Under the pieces are notes generated by a model. The model saw nothing but the letters and a program-made list of their open reading frames with translations. It had not been told where the DNA came from and made no database searches. DNA of 64,000 bases. Origin: Malacoplasma iowae. GTDB lineage: Bacteria > Bacillota_I > Bacilli_A > Mycoplasmatales > Mycoplasmoidaceae. A program made the translations under genes and the position numbers. Positions 36,122-45,260 of the stretch are shown here, piece by piece. The number at the start of each line of letters is the position of its first letter. Position 1 is the first letter of the stretch. The stretch is from positions 124,001-188,000 of the forward strand of contig NZ_LR215023.1 of the NCBI RefSeq assembly GCF_900660615.1, read 5' to 3'.

Positions 36122-36998
36122 TTAAGAATCCTTCAATAAAATTTTTTATTTCATTATAATTAGTGCCATTGTATTGAATATCAACATTAAATTTATTTTT
36201 AATTCATGTAATCTGTCTTTTAGCATAATTTCTTGTTTTCTTTTGGATTGATTCAATATCGATTTCTTTATCAAATATTATTGCCTCATAAACTTCTTTA
36301 TAACCTATTGCTTTAAGTGAATTTAAATTCATTAGATTTTGATCTTTGATTAATAAATTTTTAAGTTCTTCTTTTCAACCTAAATTGATCATTTCAATTA
36401 CTCTTGAATTAATTTTTTCATACAAGAATTCTCTTGAACAGTTTGTGCTTATTAAAATATATCTATATTTTGGTTTGAAATTATTTTTATCCATCTCAGA
36501 TTTTTTTTGGTTATTGTTTGATTCGATAATTCTCAATGCTTGTTCTAATCTTTTACGATTATTAACACTAATTTTTTGTGCTTCTTCATGATCTAATAAC
36601 TTTAATTTGTCATGTAATTCTTGGTTTGTGAAATTTTTGTATTCTAGTGTTTCGTCAACATCAACTAAATGGTAATTTTTTATTATTGCATCTATATATA
36701 AATTAGATCCACCACAAACTACAAAAGTATCTTCATCTGAATTATCAATTAATTCATAAACTTCATCTTTAAATTTTTTTAAGTGTCACTCATCATAAAT
36801 GCTTTTTGAATTTATGAAAAAATGTTTTATTTGTTTTAGTTCATCACTTGTTGGTTTGTTAATTCCAGCATTTAACTCTTTATATACTTGAAAAGCATCA
36901 GCATTAATAATTGATAGATTAAAATCTTTGGCTATTTTAAGAGCCAAAGAACTTTTTCCACTAGCTGTTGGTCCAACAATAATAATTAGTTTTTTCAT
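36114..36998 (-). CDS. miaA: tRNA dimethylallyltransferase
   Basis: 294 aa on the minus strand. P-loop GPTASGKSS (9-17), INADAFQVYKELNAGINKPT (the DSxQVY..xxIGTAKP equivalent, with Ala for Ser) and CGGSNLYIDAI. It prenylates A37 of UNN-decoding tRNAs. TGA at 36786 and two later ones are Trp. It ends by overlapping hemW (ATGAATAA), so the pair is translationally coupled. Confidence 0.92.
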
Positions 36999-37032
36999 TT
37001 GTATTAATTATATAAATTAAGATTGAATATAA

Positions 37033-37060
37033 ATAAAAAACTAACAGATAACTGCTAGTT
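37033..37060 (-). terminator. Terminator of ppa
   Basis: On the minus strand, AACTAGCAG / CTGTTAGTT (one G-U pair) with a TTAT loop, then a T run; 30 bases after the ppa stop. T runs flank both sides, so it may work in both directions. Confidence 0.85.
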
Positions 37061-37090
37061 TTTTTTAAAACTATATTATTTTGGAATTAA

Positions 37091-37636
37091 TTATTTTGAA
37101 TATTTTTCTGGATGTTCTTTTTGCATTTTTGCAACGAATTCATCTTTATCCATTTTTCCATATTTGTTCATTAATTCAACACATTCTTGATATTCTTTTT
37201 GTGCTCATTTTTCATCTTTAAAACCTTTAATTACAACAGTTTTGTTTTGAAGGTTTTTATAACATTGGAAGAAATCTTTTACTTCAAGTAGTAAATGTTC
37301 ATTAAGATCACTTAATTTATTAATGTGTTTGTATCTTGGATCACAATCAATTACAGTGATAAGTTTTGTATCAGTTTCTCCACCATCTATCATTTCCATT
37401 GCACCGATCACTCTTACTGGAACAACAACACCTGGTAAAAATTCTTGATCACTTACTATTAATGCATCCAATTCATCACCATCTCAGTCTAAAGCTTCTT
37501 TTATAAAACCATAATTCATAGGGTAACTACTAGAACCATATAAAATTCTGTCTACAGATATTTGTTTTGTTTTTCTATCATACTCATATTTAATTTTTGA
37601 ATTTTTTGGTATTTCAATTGTTACATTTAATTTCAT
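37091..37636 (-). CDS. ppa: Inorganic pyrophosphatase (family I)
   Basis: 181 aa on the minus strand. Signature DGDELDALI (about 52-60; family DGDPxDVLV), upstream [14 protein letters not shown], then [18 protein letters not shown] and IDCDPRY. It hydrolyses PPi, driving biosynthetic reactions. TGA (Trp) codons near both ends hide the true length under the standard code. The start ATG at 37636 follows AAAGGA. Single gene with its own terminator. Confidence 0.95.
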
Positions 37637-37841
37637 ACATAATCCTTTCAATTACACAATAATATTATATTAATTGATAAACAGTTATTTTTTACATTTA
37701 TAAATATTTTGATAAAGTTTGTTTTGTTTTTAATTTGGAATAAAATGAGATTTAATTATTTTTATATTTAAACTTATTAAATTAAAGAAATTTTAATAAT
37801 AAAAAACAATACAAAATTAAGTGGGTATATGTTTGCATTTT
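37637..37841. other. Intergenic region between divergent ppa and infC
   Basis: About 200 bases of very AT-rich DNA that must hold the divergent promoters. No ORF, tRNA or repeat recognised. Confidence 0.5.
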
Positions 37842-37850
37842 TGATATAAT
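37842..37850 (+). promoter_or_regulatory. Extended -10 promoter of infC-rpmI-rplT
   Basis: TGATATAAT is an extended -10 element (TG-N-TATAAT). No strong -35 is needed. Transcription would begin close to 37857, where the structured leader starts. Confidence 0.6.
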
Positions 37851-37856
37851 TATTTT

Positions 37857-38009
37857 GTATAAAGAAAGTAGTGTTAACTCACCTGATTCTTAATTAATTA
37901 CAGAGAATAGGTAAAAAGCTTAGAATTACATAGTATTTTATTAAATTATTAATTCTGTTTTGTTAAACATACTTTTGTGTACAACATAAGTATGTTTATT
38001 TCTTTATAC
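37857..38009 (+). ncRNA. Structured infC leader, probable L20-type autoregulatory RNA
   Basis: An 11-bp perfect closing stem (GTATAAAGAAA 37857-37867 with TTTCTTTATAC 37999-38009) encloses three hairpins. These are ACCTGATTCT / AGAATAGGT (37881-37890 with 37904-37912, one bulge), AGAATTA / TAATTCT (37922-37928 with 37950-37956) and TAAACATACTT / AAGTATGTTTA (37964-37974 with 37988-37998). It ends 12 bases before the Shine-Dalgarno. Leaders binding ribosomal protein L20 are known before infC-rpmI-rplT in low-GC bacteria; assignment to that class is by position and fold. Confidence 0.72.
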
Positions 38010-38032
38010 AAGTTAAAATTTTAAGGAATCGT

Positions 38033-38548
38033 ATGAAAAACAAATTTGTTTTGAATGAGGATATTAGAGAAAAAACTTTGCTTGTCATTGATGAAAAGGG
38101 TAACAAACTTGGAACAATGTCAAAAGATGAAGCTTTAGAGCTTGCAAAACAAAAAGACTTGGATTTGGTTTTATTTTCTAGTGGTGACTTACCAACAGCT
38201 AAAATAATAGATTATGGTAAGTTTATTTATGAATCTAAAAAGAAAAATAAAGAATCTAAAAAGAATCAAGTACAAGTTAAAAATAAGGAAATAAAAGTTA
38301 AACCTGTTATTGGTACACATGATTTAAATGTTAGAGTTGAAAACGCTAAAAAATGACTTGATAGCGGTTATAGAATTAGATTTGTAGTTTTAGCTTATGG
38401 TAGAATAGGCACAAAAACAGATCAAATTTTTGAAGTTTATGAAAAATTTATTTCTCTTGTTGGTGATAAAGCAATTGTTCAATCTCCGCTTAAAAAAGCA
38501 AGTGGAGTTCAATATGAATCTTTCCTAATACCAAACAATAAAAAATAG
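38033..38548 (+). CDS. infC: Translation initiation factor IF-3
   Basis: 171 aa. N-domain NEDIREKTLLVIDEKGNKLG and MSKDEALELAKQKDLDLVL, followed by AKIIDYGKFIYESKKKNK, all typical. TGA 38354 (Trp) joins the C-domain. First gene of infC-rpmI-rplT. The start is an ordinary ATG behind AAGGA, unlike the rare AUU of many infC genes. Confidence 0.95.
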
Positions 38549-38556
38549 GAGTCTTT

Positions 38557-38748
38557 ATGAAAGTAAAACAAAAAACTAAAAAAGCTGTTTCTAAAAGAAT
38601 GAGCAAAACAGGAACTGGGGAATTAAAAAGAAAACACGCTTACAGATCTCACCTTGCTCACAATAAAACAACTAAACAAAAAAGACACTCAAGAAAAGAT
38701 ACTTTAGTTAGTGCTTCAGATAAAAGAAGATACGATCAATTAATTTAA
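38557..38748 (+). CDS. rpmI: 50S ribosomal protein L35
   Basis: 63 aa, highly basic. MKVKQKTKKAVSKRMSKTGT followed by KRKHAYRSHLAHNKTTKQKR matches L35 (K.K.KT...A..KRFK.T..G....RA...H.L..K). Lies 8 bases after infC, with AGGAG upstream. Confidence 0.95.
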   Translation: MKVKQKTKKAVSKRMSKTGTGELKRKHAYRSHLAHNKTTKQKRHSRKDTLVSASDKRRYDQLI

Positions 38749-38768
38749 TTTTTTAAGGAGAAACAAAA

Positions 38769-39119
38769 ATGAGAACTACGTCAGGGTCAACTACAAGACA
38801 AAGAAGAAAAAGATGATTAAAAAAAGCTGAAGGTACTTGAGGTGTAAATCATAGTTCATATAGAAATGCTAAACAAACAGTAATTAAAGCATCACAATAT
38901 GCTTATAGAGATCGTAAAAACAAAAAAAGAGACTTTAGAAAATTATGAATTGCAAGAATTAATGCAGCAGTAAGAAGTGAAGGTTATACTTACTCTAAAT
39001 TTATGGCTCAATTAAAAGCTAAAAAAATTGAAATTAATAGAAAAATGCTTTCTGAATTTGCAATTCACCAACCAGAAGAATTTAAAAAATTCCTTCACAA
39101 TGTAATGCTTAATAATTAA
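38769..39119 (+). CDS. rplT: 50S ribosomal protein L20
   Basis: 116 aa, basic. [40 protein letters not shown] and [15 protein letters not shown] are characteristic of L20. Four TGA codons are Trp (for example in KRWLK and KLWIA), which is why no long standard-code ORF appears. L20 is the likely ligand of the upstream leader. A terminator follows. Confidence 0.95.
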
Positions 39120-39158
39120 TTTAAAAATATTCCAATTTAAACATGGATACAAAATTTG

Positions 39159-39199
39159 GACAATAATTCAATTCGTAAGAAAAGAATTATTGTCTTTTT
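39159..39199 (+). terminator. Terminator of infC-rpmI-rplT
   Basis: 11-bp stem GACAATAATTC / GAATTATTGTC with a 14-base loop and five T. Confidence 0.85.
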
Positions 39200-39912
39200 A
39201 TATCTAAACAATTAATAGTTGATTAACAATTAGAATTATTTAATATTTAAAATAAATCTAAATCATTATGTTAAAAAAATAACAAGTATAAAAAGTAACA
39301 ACTATTATTAAAAAAATGATTTAGAAACAAAATCAAAAAGTTGATGCATCATAATGAAGATAAGACTATTTAATATCAAAAATAGAAAAATCACTAAATA
39401 AAAATAAAGGCTTTAGTAATCCAAAGAAAAAACAAACCAAACATTAAATATAAAAGCGATGACTTCTGTTTATTCTTCAAGATATTTTAAATAGGTTATT
39501 AAAAAAAATTAATCTAATTAATGTTTAAGATAGGAAATTTTCTTAATAATTAAGTTATTTAATTTTGTTTATCATTTTAAAAACTGAACTTATTTATAAA
39601 TTAAATACTTCATAATTAAATTTTAGTGAACTGAGAATTATTTTTCTTAGTTTATAAATTATTACAATAATGGAATGATTTAAAAAAATTAAATTGAATA
39701 AATTCAAATTAGTATAGATTAAATTTATAAATAAAAAACATGAAATTTAAATTATTGTCCAAATTTCATGTTCGTGTTTAATTAGGATCATTTTTTTATA
39801 TCAAATTTATAAATAACTATTATTTAAGATAAGCTTTTATACAATTAGATAAAATAAATTTAAAAATTTTTGTTATTTTAATATTATTAGTTTAATAAAT
39901 TTTATAGGGAAT
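39200..39912. other. Gene-free AT-rich region
   Basis: About 710 bases with stops in all frames even when TGA is read as Trp. Visible features are a hairpin AACATGAAATTT / AAATTTCATGTT (39737-39748 with 39761-39772) and a 17-bp inverted repeat: 39152-39168 is the exact complement of 39750-39766. Possibly a remnant of an eroded gene or mobile element. No tRNA or small RNA recognised. Confidence 0.5.
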
Positions 39913-39939
39913 AATAAAAAGGTATCTTTTGATACCTTT
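39913..39939 (-). terminator. Terminator of the SHOCT protein gene
   Basis: On the minus strand, AAAGGTATC / GATACCTTT with an AAAA loop and a T tail, directly after the stop at 39942. Confidence 0.88.
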
Positions 39940-39941
39940 GA

Positions 39942-40541
39942 TTATAATGTTTCTTCTTTTATTTTTTTAAATTCTTCTTCCGTTATTAATCCTTGTTTAT
40001 ATAACTCAGCTGCTTGTGATAATTTAGAAAATTTATCTAAATTATTATTACCATCATTATTTTGTTTATTGTTTGGACTAACAATGTTTGCATTATTACC
40101 ATAATTTTGAGAGGTATTAACTATTGGACCTTTTTTAGCTTTTTCAATCAAACCTTTAACTAAAAAATATGCAACAATGTTTAAAACAAATCCACCAAAA
40201 AATATTGAAAGTATTGCTACAATTTTTAAAGTTGAAAAATCAGAACTCACTAATACATTTGTGTCATTGCTATTTTCAAGTGTTATCGATTTCACTAAAC
40301 ATATAATTACCAATACAAATTCTATAATTAAAGAAATTAAGAAAATGAATAAGAATGCATAAGCTACTTTTGTTAAATTATTAACATTTTGAACACTTTG
40401 AAAACCATTGTAAATAGTAGATGTTAATGCAGTTGAGTAAAAAACAAAAAATAGAATCATAAATAAAACTCAAAGAAGACACATTACTATAGAAATTTTA
40501 AGTAATTTCTTTAGCTTCTCAGCGTTTTCTATAAAATTCAT
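39942..40541 (-). CDS. Membrane protein with C-terminal SHOCT domain (199 aa)
   Basis: Minus strand. Start ATG at 40541 follows TAGGAG; one TGA (Trp) early in the gene hides 27 residues. Three hydrophobic helices lie at about residues 14-40, 60-86 and 105-127. A low-complexity Asn/Gln linker follows, and then KLSQAAELYKQGLITEEEF with KKIKEETL, a clear SHOCT motif (short C-terminal domain found at the end of many membrane proteins). The function of SHOCT is thought to be oligomerisation. Monocistronic. Confidence 0.82.
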
Positions 40542-40563
40542 ATTTCTCCTATAATATTCCTCT

Positions 40564-40592
40564 AAGTGGTTATTAATATACAATAACCACTT
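40564..40592. promoter_or_regulatory. 11-bp inverted repeat upstream of the SHOCT gene
   Basis: AAGTGGTTATT (40564-40574) and AATAACCACTT (40582-40592), 7 bases apart, 22 bases upstream of the minus-strand start. Could be a leader hairpin, an operator, or a plus-strand terminator (TTTT follows). Nothing distinguishes these. Confidence 0.4.
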
Positions 40593-40772
40593 TTTATATT
40601 ATCGTAAATGATATGACAGAAACATAAAAAAATAAAAAGGACTACAATTAGCTTTTATTTACAAAAAAATAAAATTTTTATAAATTTCTATGAATATAAA
40701 ATCAATTAAAAAAAACTTATGCTAATATATTGGGGTTGTTAAATTATAATAGTTAGATTAATAGGATAAAAA

Positions 40773-41540
40773 ATGAGATTTATAAAAGAAAGAAATTTTC
40801 AGAGTTTAACTAATTGTTTTTACAAAAACTATTTAATTATCTTAATTTTGGCATTTGTTTCAGGACTTCTTGATTTTTACATGATAAAAAACTATTTTAT
40901 TTTTGTTACCACACAAACTGGGAACCTTGTTTATTTTGGTTTAAGTTTACTTAATGGGCAATTATATCAAGATGGATTTGTTTATACATTTCATAATTCT
41001 TACTTGTATTTATTACCATTTATTGTCATATTAATATCATCATTTGTATTTCATTTTATTGATAAAAAACCTTATTCAATTTGATTTATATATTTTATGT
41101 TTGCTTTAGAAATAATTTATTTTGTTGTTTGGTCTATATTTGCTAATAACATAAAACTATATATTGGAAACACAAACAACATTAATCCTGTTGCAATTTT
41201 AACAATTATTTTGGTAACAATATTTATAAGTTTTCACTTAACTATTTTTAATCAGGATAAAAATGTAATTTATGCAAATGTAGTTTCAATGGGTGATATT
41301 ATAAATGCATCAAGATCTTTGCATGATTTTTTTGTTACTAAAAATAAGAATCAACTATTAGTTTTTTTTAAATATATGTTTATTATTATTTTATTTGTAA
41401 TAGCAATATTATTTTCCTATTTACTTGATAGATTTTTAAATTTTAAAACATTATATTTGATTCCACTTTTCATACTTTTAAATTTAATTATTCTTTGGAT
41501 TAATCATTTTAAAACAACAAGATATTATATTGAACTTTAA
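40773..41540 (+). CDS. DUF1275 (YoaK-like) membrane protein
   Basis: 255 aa, about six membrane helices. The N-terminal block LAFVSGLLDFYMIKNYFIFV followed by TTQTGNLVYFGLSL matches the DUF1275 pattern (G..D......F.....TGN.V..G), with NVVSMGDIINASRSL later. TGA 41082 is Trp. A TATAAT at 40745-40750 is a candidate -10. The substrate of this family is unknown. Confidence 0.82.
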
Positions 41541-41670
41541 TATAATTATTTTTTTATTTATTGATAATAATTTTTGTTAAATTACAAATCACAACAAATA
41601 TTAAGACAATGTTTTAATATTCTTTTTTTTTAATGTTCTACTTTGCAATTTGTAATTTTAAATTTCTGAA

Positions 41671-41697
41671 TAAAAAAATAGTGCTTCAACACTATTA
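41671..41697 (-). terminator. Terminator of the 11-residue-repeat protein gene
   Basis: On the minus strand, AATAGTG / CACTATT with a 6-base loop followed by seven T, just past the stop at 41714. Confidence 0.82.
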
Positions 41698-41713
41698 ATT
41701 TAATAAAGTATAT

Positions 41714-42499
41714 TTAGCTTTTTTTCGATTTGAATTCTTCTATATTAGATTTGATTTCTGTTTTGAATTCTACCATATCTGATTTGATTTCTGATTTGAA
41801 TGATTCCATATCTGATTTGATTTCTGTTTTAAATTCTTCCATATCAGATTTTATTTCTAATTTAAATTCTTCCATTTCAGATTTCATCTCAGATTTAAAT
41901 GATTCCATTTCAGATTTGATTTCTGTTTTAAATTCTTCCATATCTGATTTTATATCAGATTTAAATGATTCCATTTCTGATTTGATTTCTGATTTAAATT
42001 CTTCCATTTCAGATTTTATTTCTGATTTAAATGATTCCATTTCTGATTTAATCTCAGATTTGAATGATTCCATTTCAGATTTCATCTCAGACTTAAATGA
42101 TTTCATTTCAGATTTCAAAGATTTTATTTCTGATTTTAGGCAAGCAACATCATTAGAAATTTGATCAACTTTGATTGTTAATTCATCAATTTTAATTGTA
42201 AGATCTTTTATTTGTTGGTTATTTATATACAAAATTTCTTCAATTTTGTCTAATCTATTATTTGTTTGCTCTTTGAATTCAAGCATTTCTTTTTTAAAAG
42301 AATCAAATTCTGATTTTAATACATATTTTTCCACAATTATGTTACCTTCCTCTTGTTTTAATTTTAAGTTAAATTCAATTATTTTTTTGTCTTCATCATC
42401 AAAATTTTCTCTTTTAAAAATTTCAATTAATTTTAAGCTTTTAGAATTGAATGTTTTTTTGAACTCTTCCTTTGTGGTTTTTGTTCAATTTTTGTTCAT
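41714..42499 (-). CDS. Coiled-coil protein of tandem 11-residue repeats (261 aa)
   Basis: Minus strand. ATG 42499 follows a strong GGAGGTG; the part before 42334 was recovered by reading a TGA as Trp. Residues 1-55 are charged. Then YVLKSEFDSFKKEMLEFKEQ and IDELTIKVDQISNDV resemble mycoplasma DUF16-type coiled coils. From about residue 125 there are about a dozen tandem copies of an 11-residue unit, consensus KSEMExFKSEI, matching 33-bp DNA repeats. Eleven-residue periodicity gives a nearly straight hendecad coiled coil, probably trimeric or tetrameric. No signal peptide. The repeats invite slippage-driven length change. Function unknown. Confidence 0.85.
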
Positions 42500-42830
42500 A
42501 GACACCTCCATTATTTATGGGGTACTACTTTATTATTTTCCAGTATTTATTTTGTGATTACAAATATTGTTATCTCATGTTCCCACTTTATAAATAAATT
42601 TTTGGAAAAGAAAATAACAAATTTTATATAAAAAATTTATTTTATTTTTGATTAACTTTATAAGTTTTAAAATTTTTAGATAAATAATTACCATATATAA
42701 AAACTAATAGTTTTAATAAATAAAAATAATTCATGAATTTAATTTATTTTTTAAGTATAAATATTTTTTCATATCGATAATGTGAAAGATAAAATATATA
42801 ATGTATTTATTTTTTAAATAGGAGTTTATT
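42500..42830. other. Intergenic region between divergent genes
   Basis: About 330 AT-rich bases. It contains a candidate -10 TATAAT (42797-42802) for deoD, 29 bases before its start, with a weak -35. No ORF or RNA gene recognised. Confidence 0.5.
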
Positions 42831-43538
42831 ATGACACCACATATCAAAGCAAAAAAAACAGATTTTGCTAAAGTAGTATTAATGCCTGGAGACCCACTTA
42901 GAGCAAAGTGAATAGCTGAAAACTTTTTAGAAGAAGTTGAACAAATTAATGAAATAAGAGGAATGTTAGCTTTTACTGGAACATATAAAGGACATAAAGT
43001 ATCAATTATGGGTCATGGAATGGGAATTCCATCAATTGGTATTTATAGCTATGAATTGTATAAATTTTTTGATGTAGAAACAATTATTAGAATAGGTAGT
43101 GCTGGTGCTTATAAAAAAGAAGTTCAAGTTGGTTCTGTTGCTTTAACTAAAGAAGCAACTTCAGAATCAACATATGCTGATTTATTAAATGTTAAAACAG
43201 ATAATAATGTATTATACCCATCAAAAGAAATTAATACCATTATTGAAAAAACAGCAAAAGAATTAAATATTAATTTATTAAGTGCTAGAATTCATAGTTC
43301 TGATGTTTTCTATGGTGTAAGAACTGTAGATGAGATTGTTAAAAAAACAAATGCTGATCTTGTTGAAATGGAATCTTTTGCATTATTTGCAAATGCTAAA
43401 TTATTAAATAAAAAAGCTGCTTGTTTACTAACATGTAGTGATTCACTTGTAACACATGAAGCAATGAGTGCTGAAGATAGACAAACTAAGTTTGTTGACA
43501 TGGTTAAGTTAGCTTTAGAATCTGCCATAAAAATATAG
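42831..43538 (+). CDS. deoD: Purine-nucleoside phosphorylase (DeoD type)
   Basis: 235 aa. Phosphate-binding MPGDPLRAKW (18-27), MGHGMGIPSIGIYSYEL, IRIGSAGA and the ribose contact LVEMESFALF, with CSDSL near the C-terminus carrying the catalytic Asp. It splits purine nucleosides to base and (deoxy)ribose-1-phosphate. Shine-Dalgarno AGGAG; TGA 42909 is Trp. First gene of the nucleoside salvage operon. Confidence 0.95.
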
Positions 43539-43546
43539 GGATGATT

Positions 43547-44845
43547 ATGAATATAGTTGATTTAATTTTAAAAAAGAAAACACGACAGAAAATAAATGAA
43601 AAAGAATTTGATTTTTTTATCAAAGGTGTTTTGGATAATAGTATAAAAGATTATCAAATATCGGCTTTTATGATGGCAATTTGCTTTAATGGTTTGGATG
43701 ATGATGAATCTTTTTATTTAACCAAAGCAATGACTTTGAATGGTGAAACAATAAATTTTGATGAAATAAAAGATACAATTGTAGATAAACATTCAACAGG
43801 TGGTATTGGTGATAAAGTGAGCTTAATTTTAGTTCCTTTACTTGCATCAATGAATATAAATGTTGCAAAAATGTCAGGGAAAGGTCTTGGATTTACAGGT
43901 GGGACAATTGATAAACTTCACTCAATTGGAATAAAAACAGAATTAAAAGACAAAGAATACATTGATTTGTTAAAAAAAGAACATATGTTTTTTATTTCTC
44001 AAAGTGAAAAAATTGCTCCAGCTGATAAAATTCTTTATTCGATAAGAGATACATCTGGGACAATTGATAACATTTCTTTGATTGCAGCTTCAATAATGTC
44101 AAAAAAAATAGCAACAAATGCTGATCTTATATATCTTGATGTTAAAGTTGGAGATGGTGCTTTTTTTAAAACAATAAAAGAAGCTAGAAAATTTAGTAAG
44201 TTATGTATTAGTATTGGTAAAAAATTCAACAAAAAAGTGATTGCTCATTTAACAAATATGGAAAAACCACTTGGAAGAGCAATTGGTAATTTAATTGAAA
44301 TAAAAGAATCATTAGATTTTCTATCTAGAAAAAATGAACCATCAAATCTAAAAGATTTAATTTACTCTTTTGCATCAGATATCTTGATTGATTTAAGTAA
44401 AGCAAAAGATAAACAAGAAGCATATAAATTAATTGACAAAACAATTAATGATAAAAGTGCATTTAATAAATTTTCTAATTGGTCAAAACTTCAAGGTTGT
44501 AAATTGGATTTAAATAAAATTGATGAAATTTATAATCCAAAATATAAAATAGAAATTCTTTCAGAACAAAATGGTTATCTAGAATTTATCTCAAATGAAT
44601 TATTTGGATATAGTCTTATTGATATAAAAGCAGGAAGAATTAATAAAGAAGACAAATTAGATTATTTATCTGGAATATATTTAAATAAAATTTGTGGTGA
44701 TAAAGTAAGTGTTAATGATGTTATATTAACAGTTTATTCAAGCACACCAATAAGTGATAAAGTAATAGAAAGTTTAAAAAACAATATATTATATACAAAC
44801 AAACCCAAAAAAGCTTCAAAAGAAATATTGGAGGTTATTAGATAA
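43547..44845 (+). CDS. deoA: Pyrimidine-nucleoside / thymidine phosphorylase
   Basis: 432 aa. Phosphate loop KHSTGGIGDKVSLILVP (from residue 81), KMSGKGLGFTGGTIDKLHSI, and active-site SIRDTSGTIDNISLIAASIMSKK. I prefer ATG 43547 over in-frame ATG 43541, because the latter directly abuts the likely ribosome site TAGGG. Releases pyrimidine base and deoxyribose-1-phosphate. Tightly linked to deoD and cdd. Confidence 0.94.
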   Translation: MNIVDLILKKKTRQKINEKEFDFFIKGVLDNSIKDYQISAFMMAICFNGLDDDESFYLTKAMTLNGETINFDEIKDTIVDKHSTGGIGDKVSLILVPLLASMNINVAKMSGKGLGFTGGTIDKLHSIGIKTELKDKEYIDLLKKEHMFFISQSEKIAPADKILYSIRDTSGTIDNISLIAASIMSKKIATNADLIYLDVKVGDGAFFKTIKEARKFSKLCISIGKKFNKKVIAHLTNMEKPLGRAIGNLIEIKESLDFLSRKNEPSNLKDLIYSFASDILIDLSKAKDKQEAYKLIDKTINDKSAFNKFSNWSKLQGCKLDLNKIDEIYNPKYKIEILSEQNGYLEFISNELFGYSLIDIKAGRINKEDKLDYLSGIYLNKICGDKVSVNDVILTVYSSTPISDKVIESLKNNILYTNKPKKASKEILEVIR

Positions 44846-44848
44846 TTT

Positions 44849-45250
44849 ATGAATACTAAACTTATTTTTGATAAATTAATGGAATTAAAAGAAAATGCAT
44901 ATGTACCATATTCTGATTTTTATGTTAGTGCAATTGTAAAAAGTAATGGTAAATATTACTATGGTGTAAACATTGAAAATTCATCTTACCCTGTAACTTT
45001 ATGTGCTGAACGTAGTGCAATAGCAGCAGCTATTTCTAGTGGGAATAGATCAATTGATGAAGTGTATCTTTTAACTAAATCTAATGGTTTTGGAATGCCT
45101 TGTGGTATGTGCAGACAATTCATGAGTGATTTTATGAAAGATGATGATCAAAAAATTTATGTTTTTAATAAATTTGGTCAATATAAAATTTATACGATTG
45201 GTGAAATATTAAAAAATCGTTTTACCCATGAAGATTTAATTAATAGATAG
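44849..45250 (+). CDS. cdd: Cytidine deaminase
   Basis: 133 aa, homotetrameric type. Zinc site CAERSA (Cys52, catalytic Glu54) and PCGMC (Cys85, Cys88); VNIENSSYPVTLCAERSA is the classic stretch. Converts cytidine and deoxycytidine to uridine forms, feeding the phosphorylases upstream. Starts 3 bases after deoA. Confidence 0.96.
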   Translation: MNTKLIFDKLMELKENAYVPYSDFYVSAIVKSNGKYYYGVNIENSSYPVTLCAERSAIAAAISSGNRSIDEVYLLTKSNGFGMPCGMCRQFMSDFMKDDDQKIYVFNKFGQYKIYTIGEILKNRFTHEDLINR

Positions 45251-45260
45251 GAGACTAAAT

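Noticed and set aside
41740-42110. Regular 33-bp repeats as a CRISPR array
   Set aside because: Units are contiguous, without spacers, in frame with a coding sequence, and no cas genes are nearby.
41730-42164. Plus-strand ORF of 144 codons opposite the repeat protein
   Set aside because: It is the complement of the 33-bp repeats (all Ser/Asp/Ile), without a ribosome site; the minus frame has a strong Shine-Dalgarno, a terminator and a sensible coiled-coil product.
43541-43546. ATG 43541 as the deoA start
   Set aside because: It directly abuts the ribosome-binding TAGGG, leaving no spacing; ATG 43547 is better placed and fits the family.
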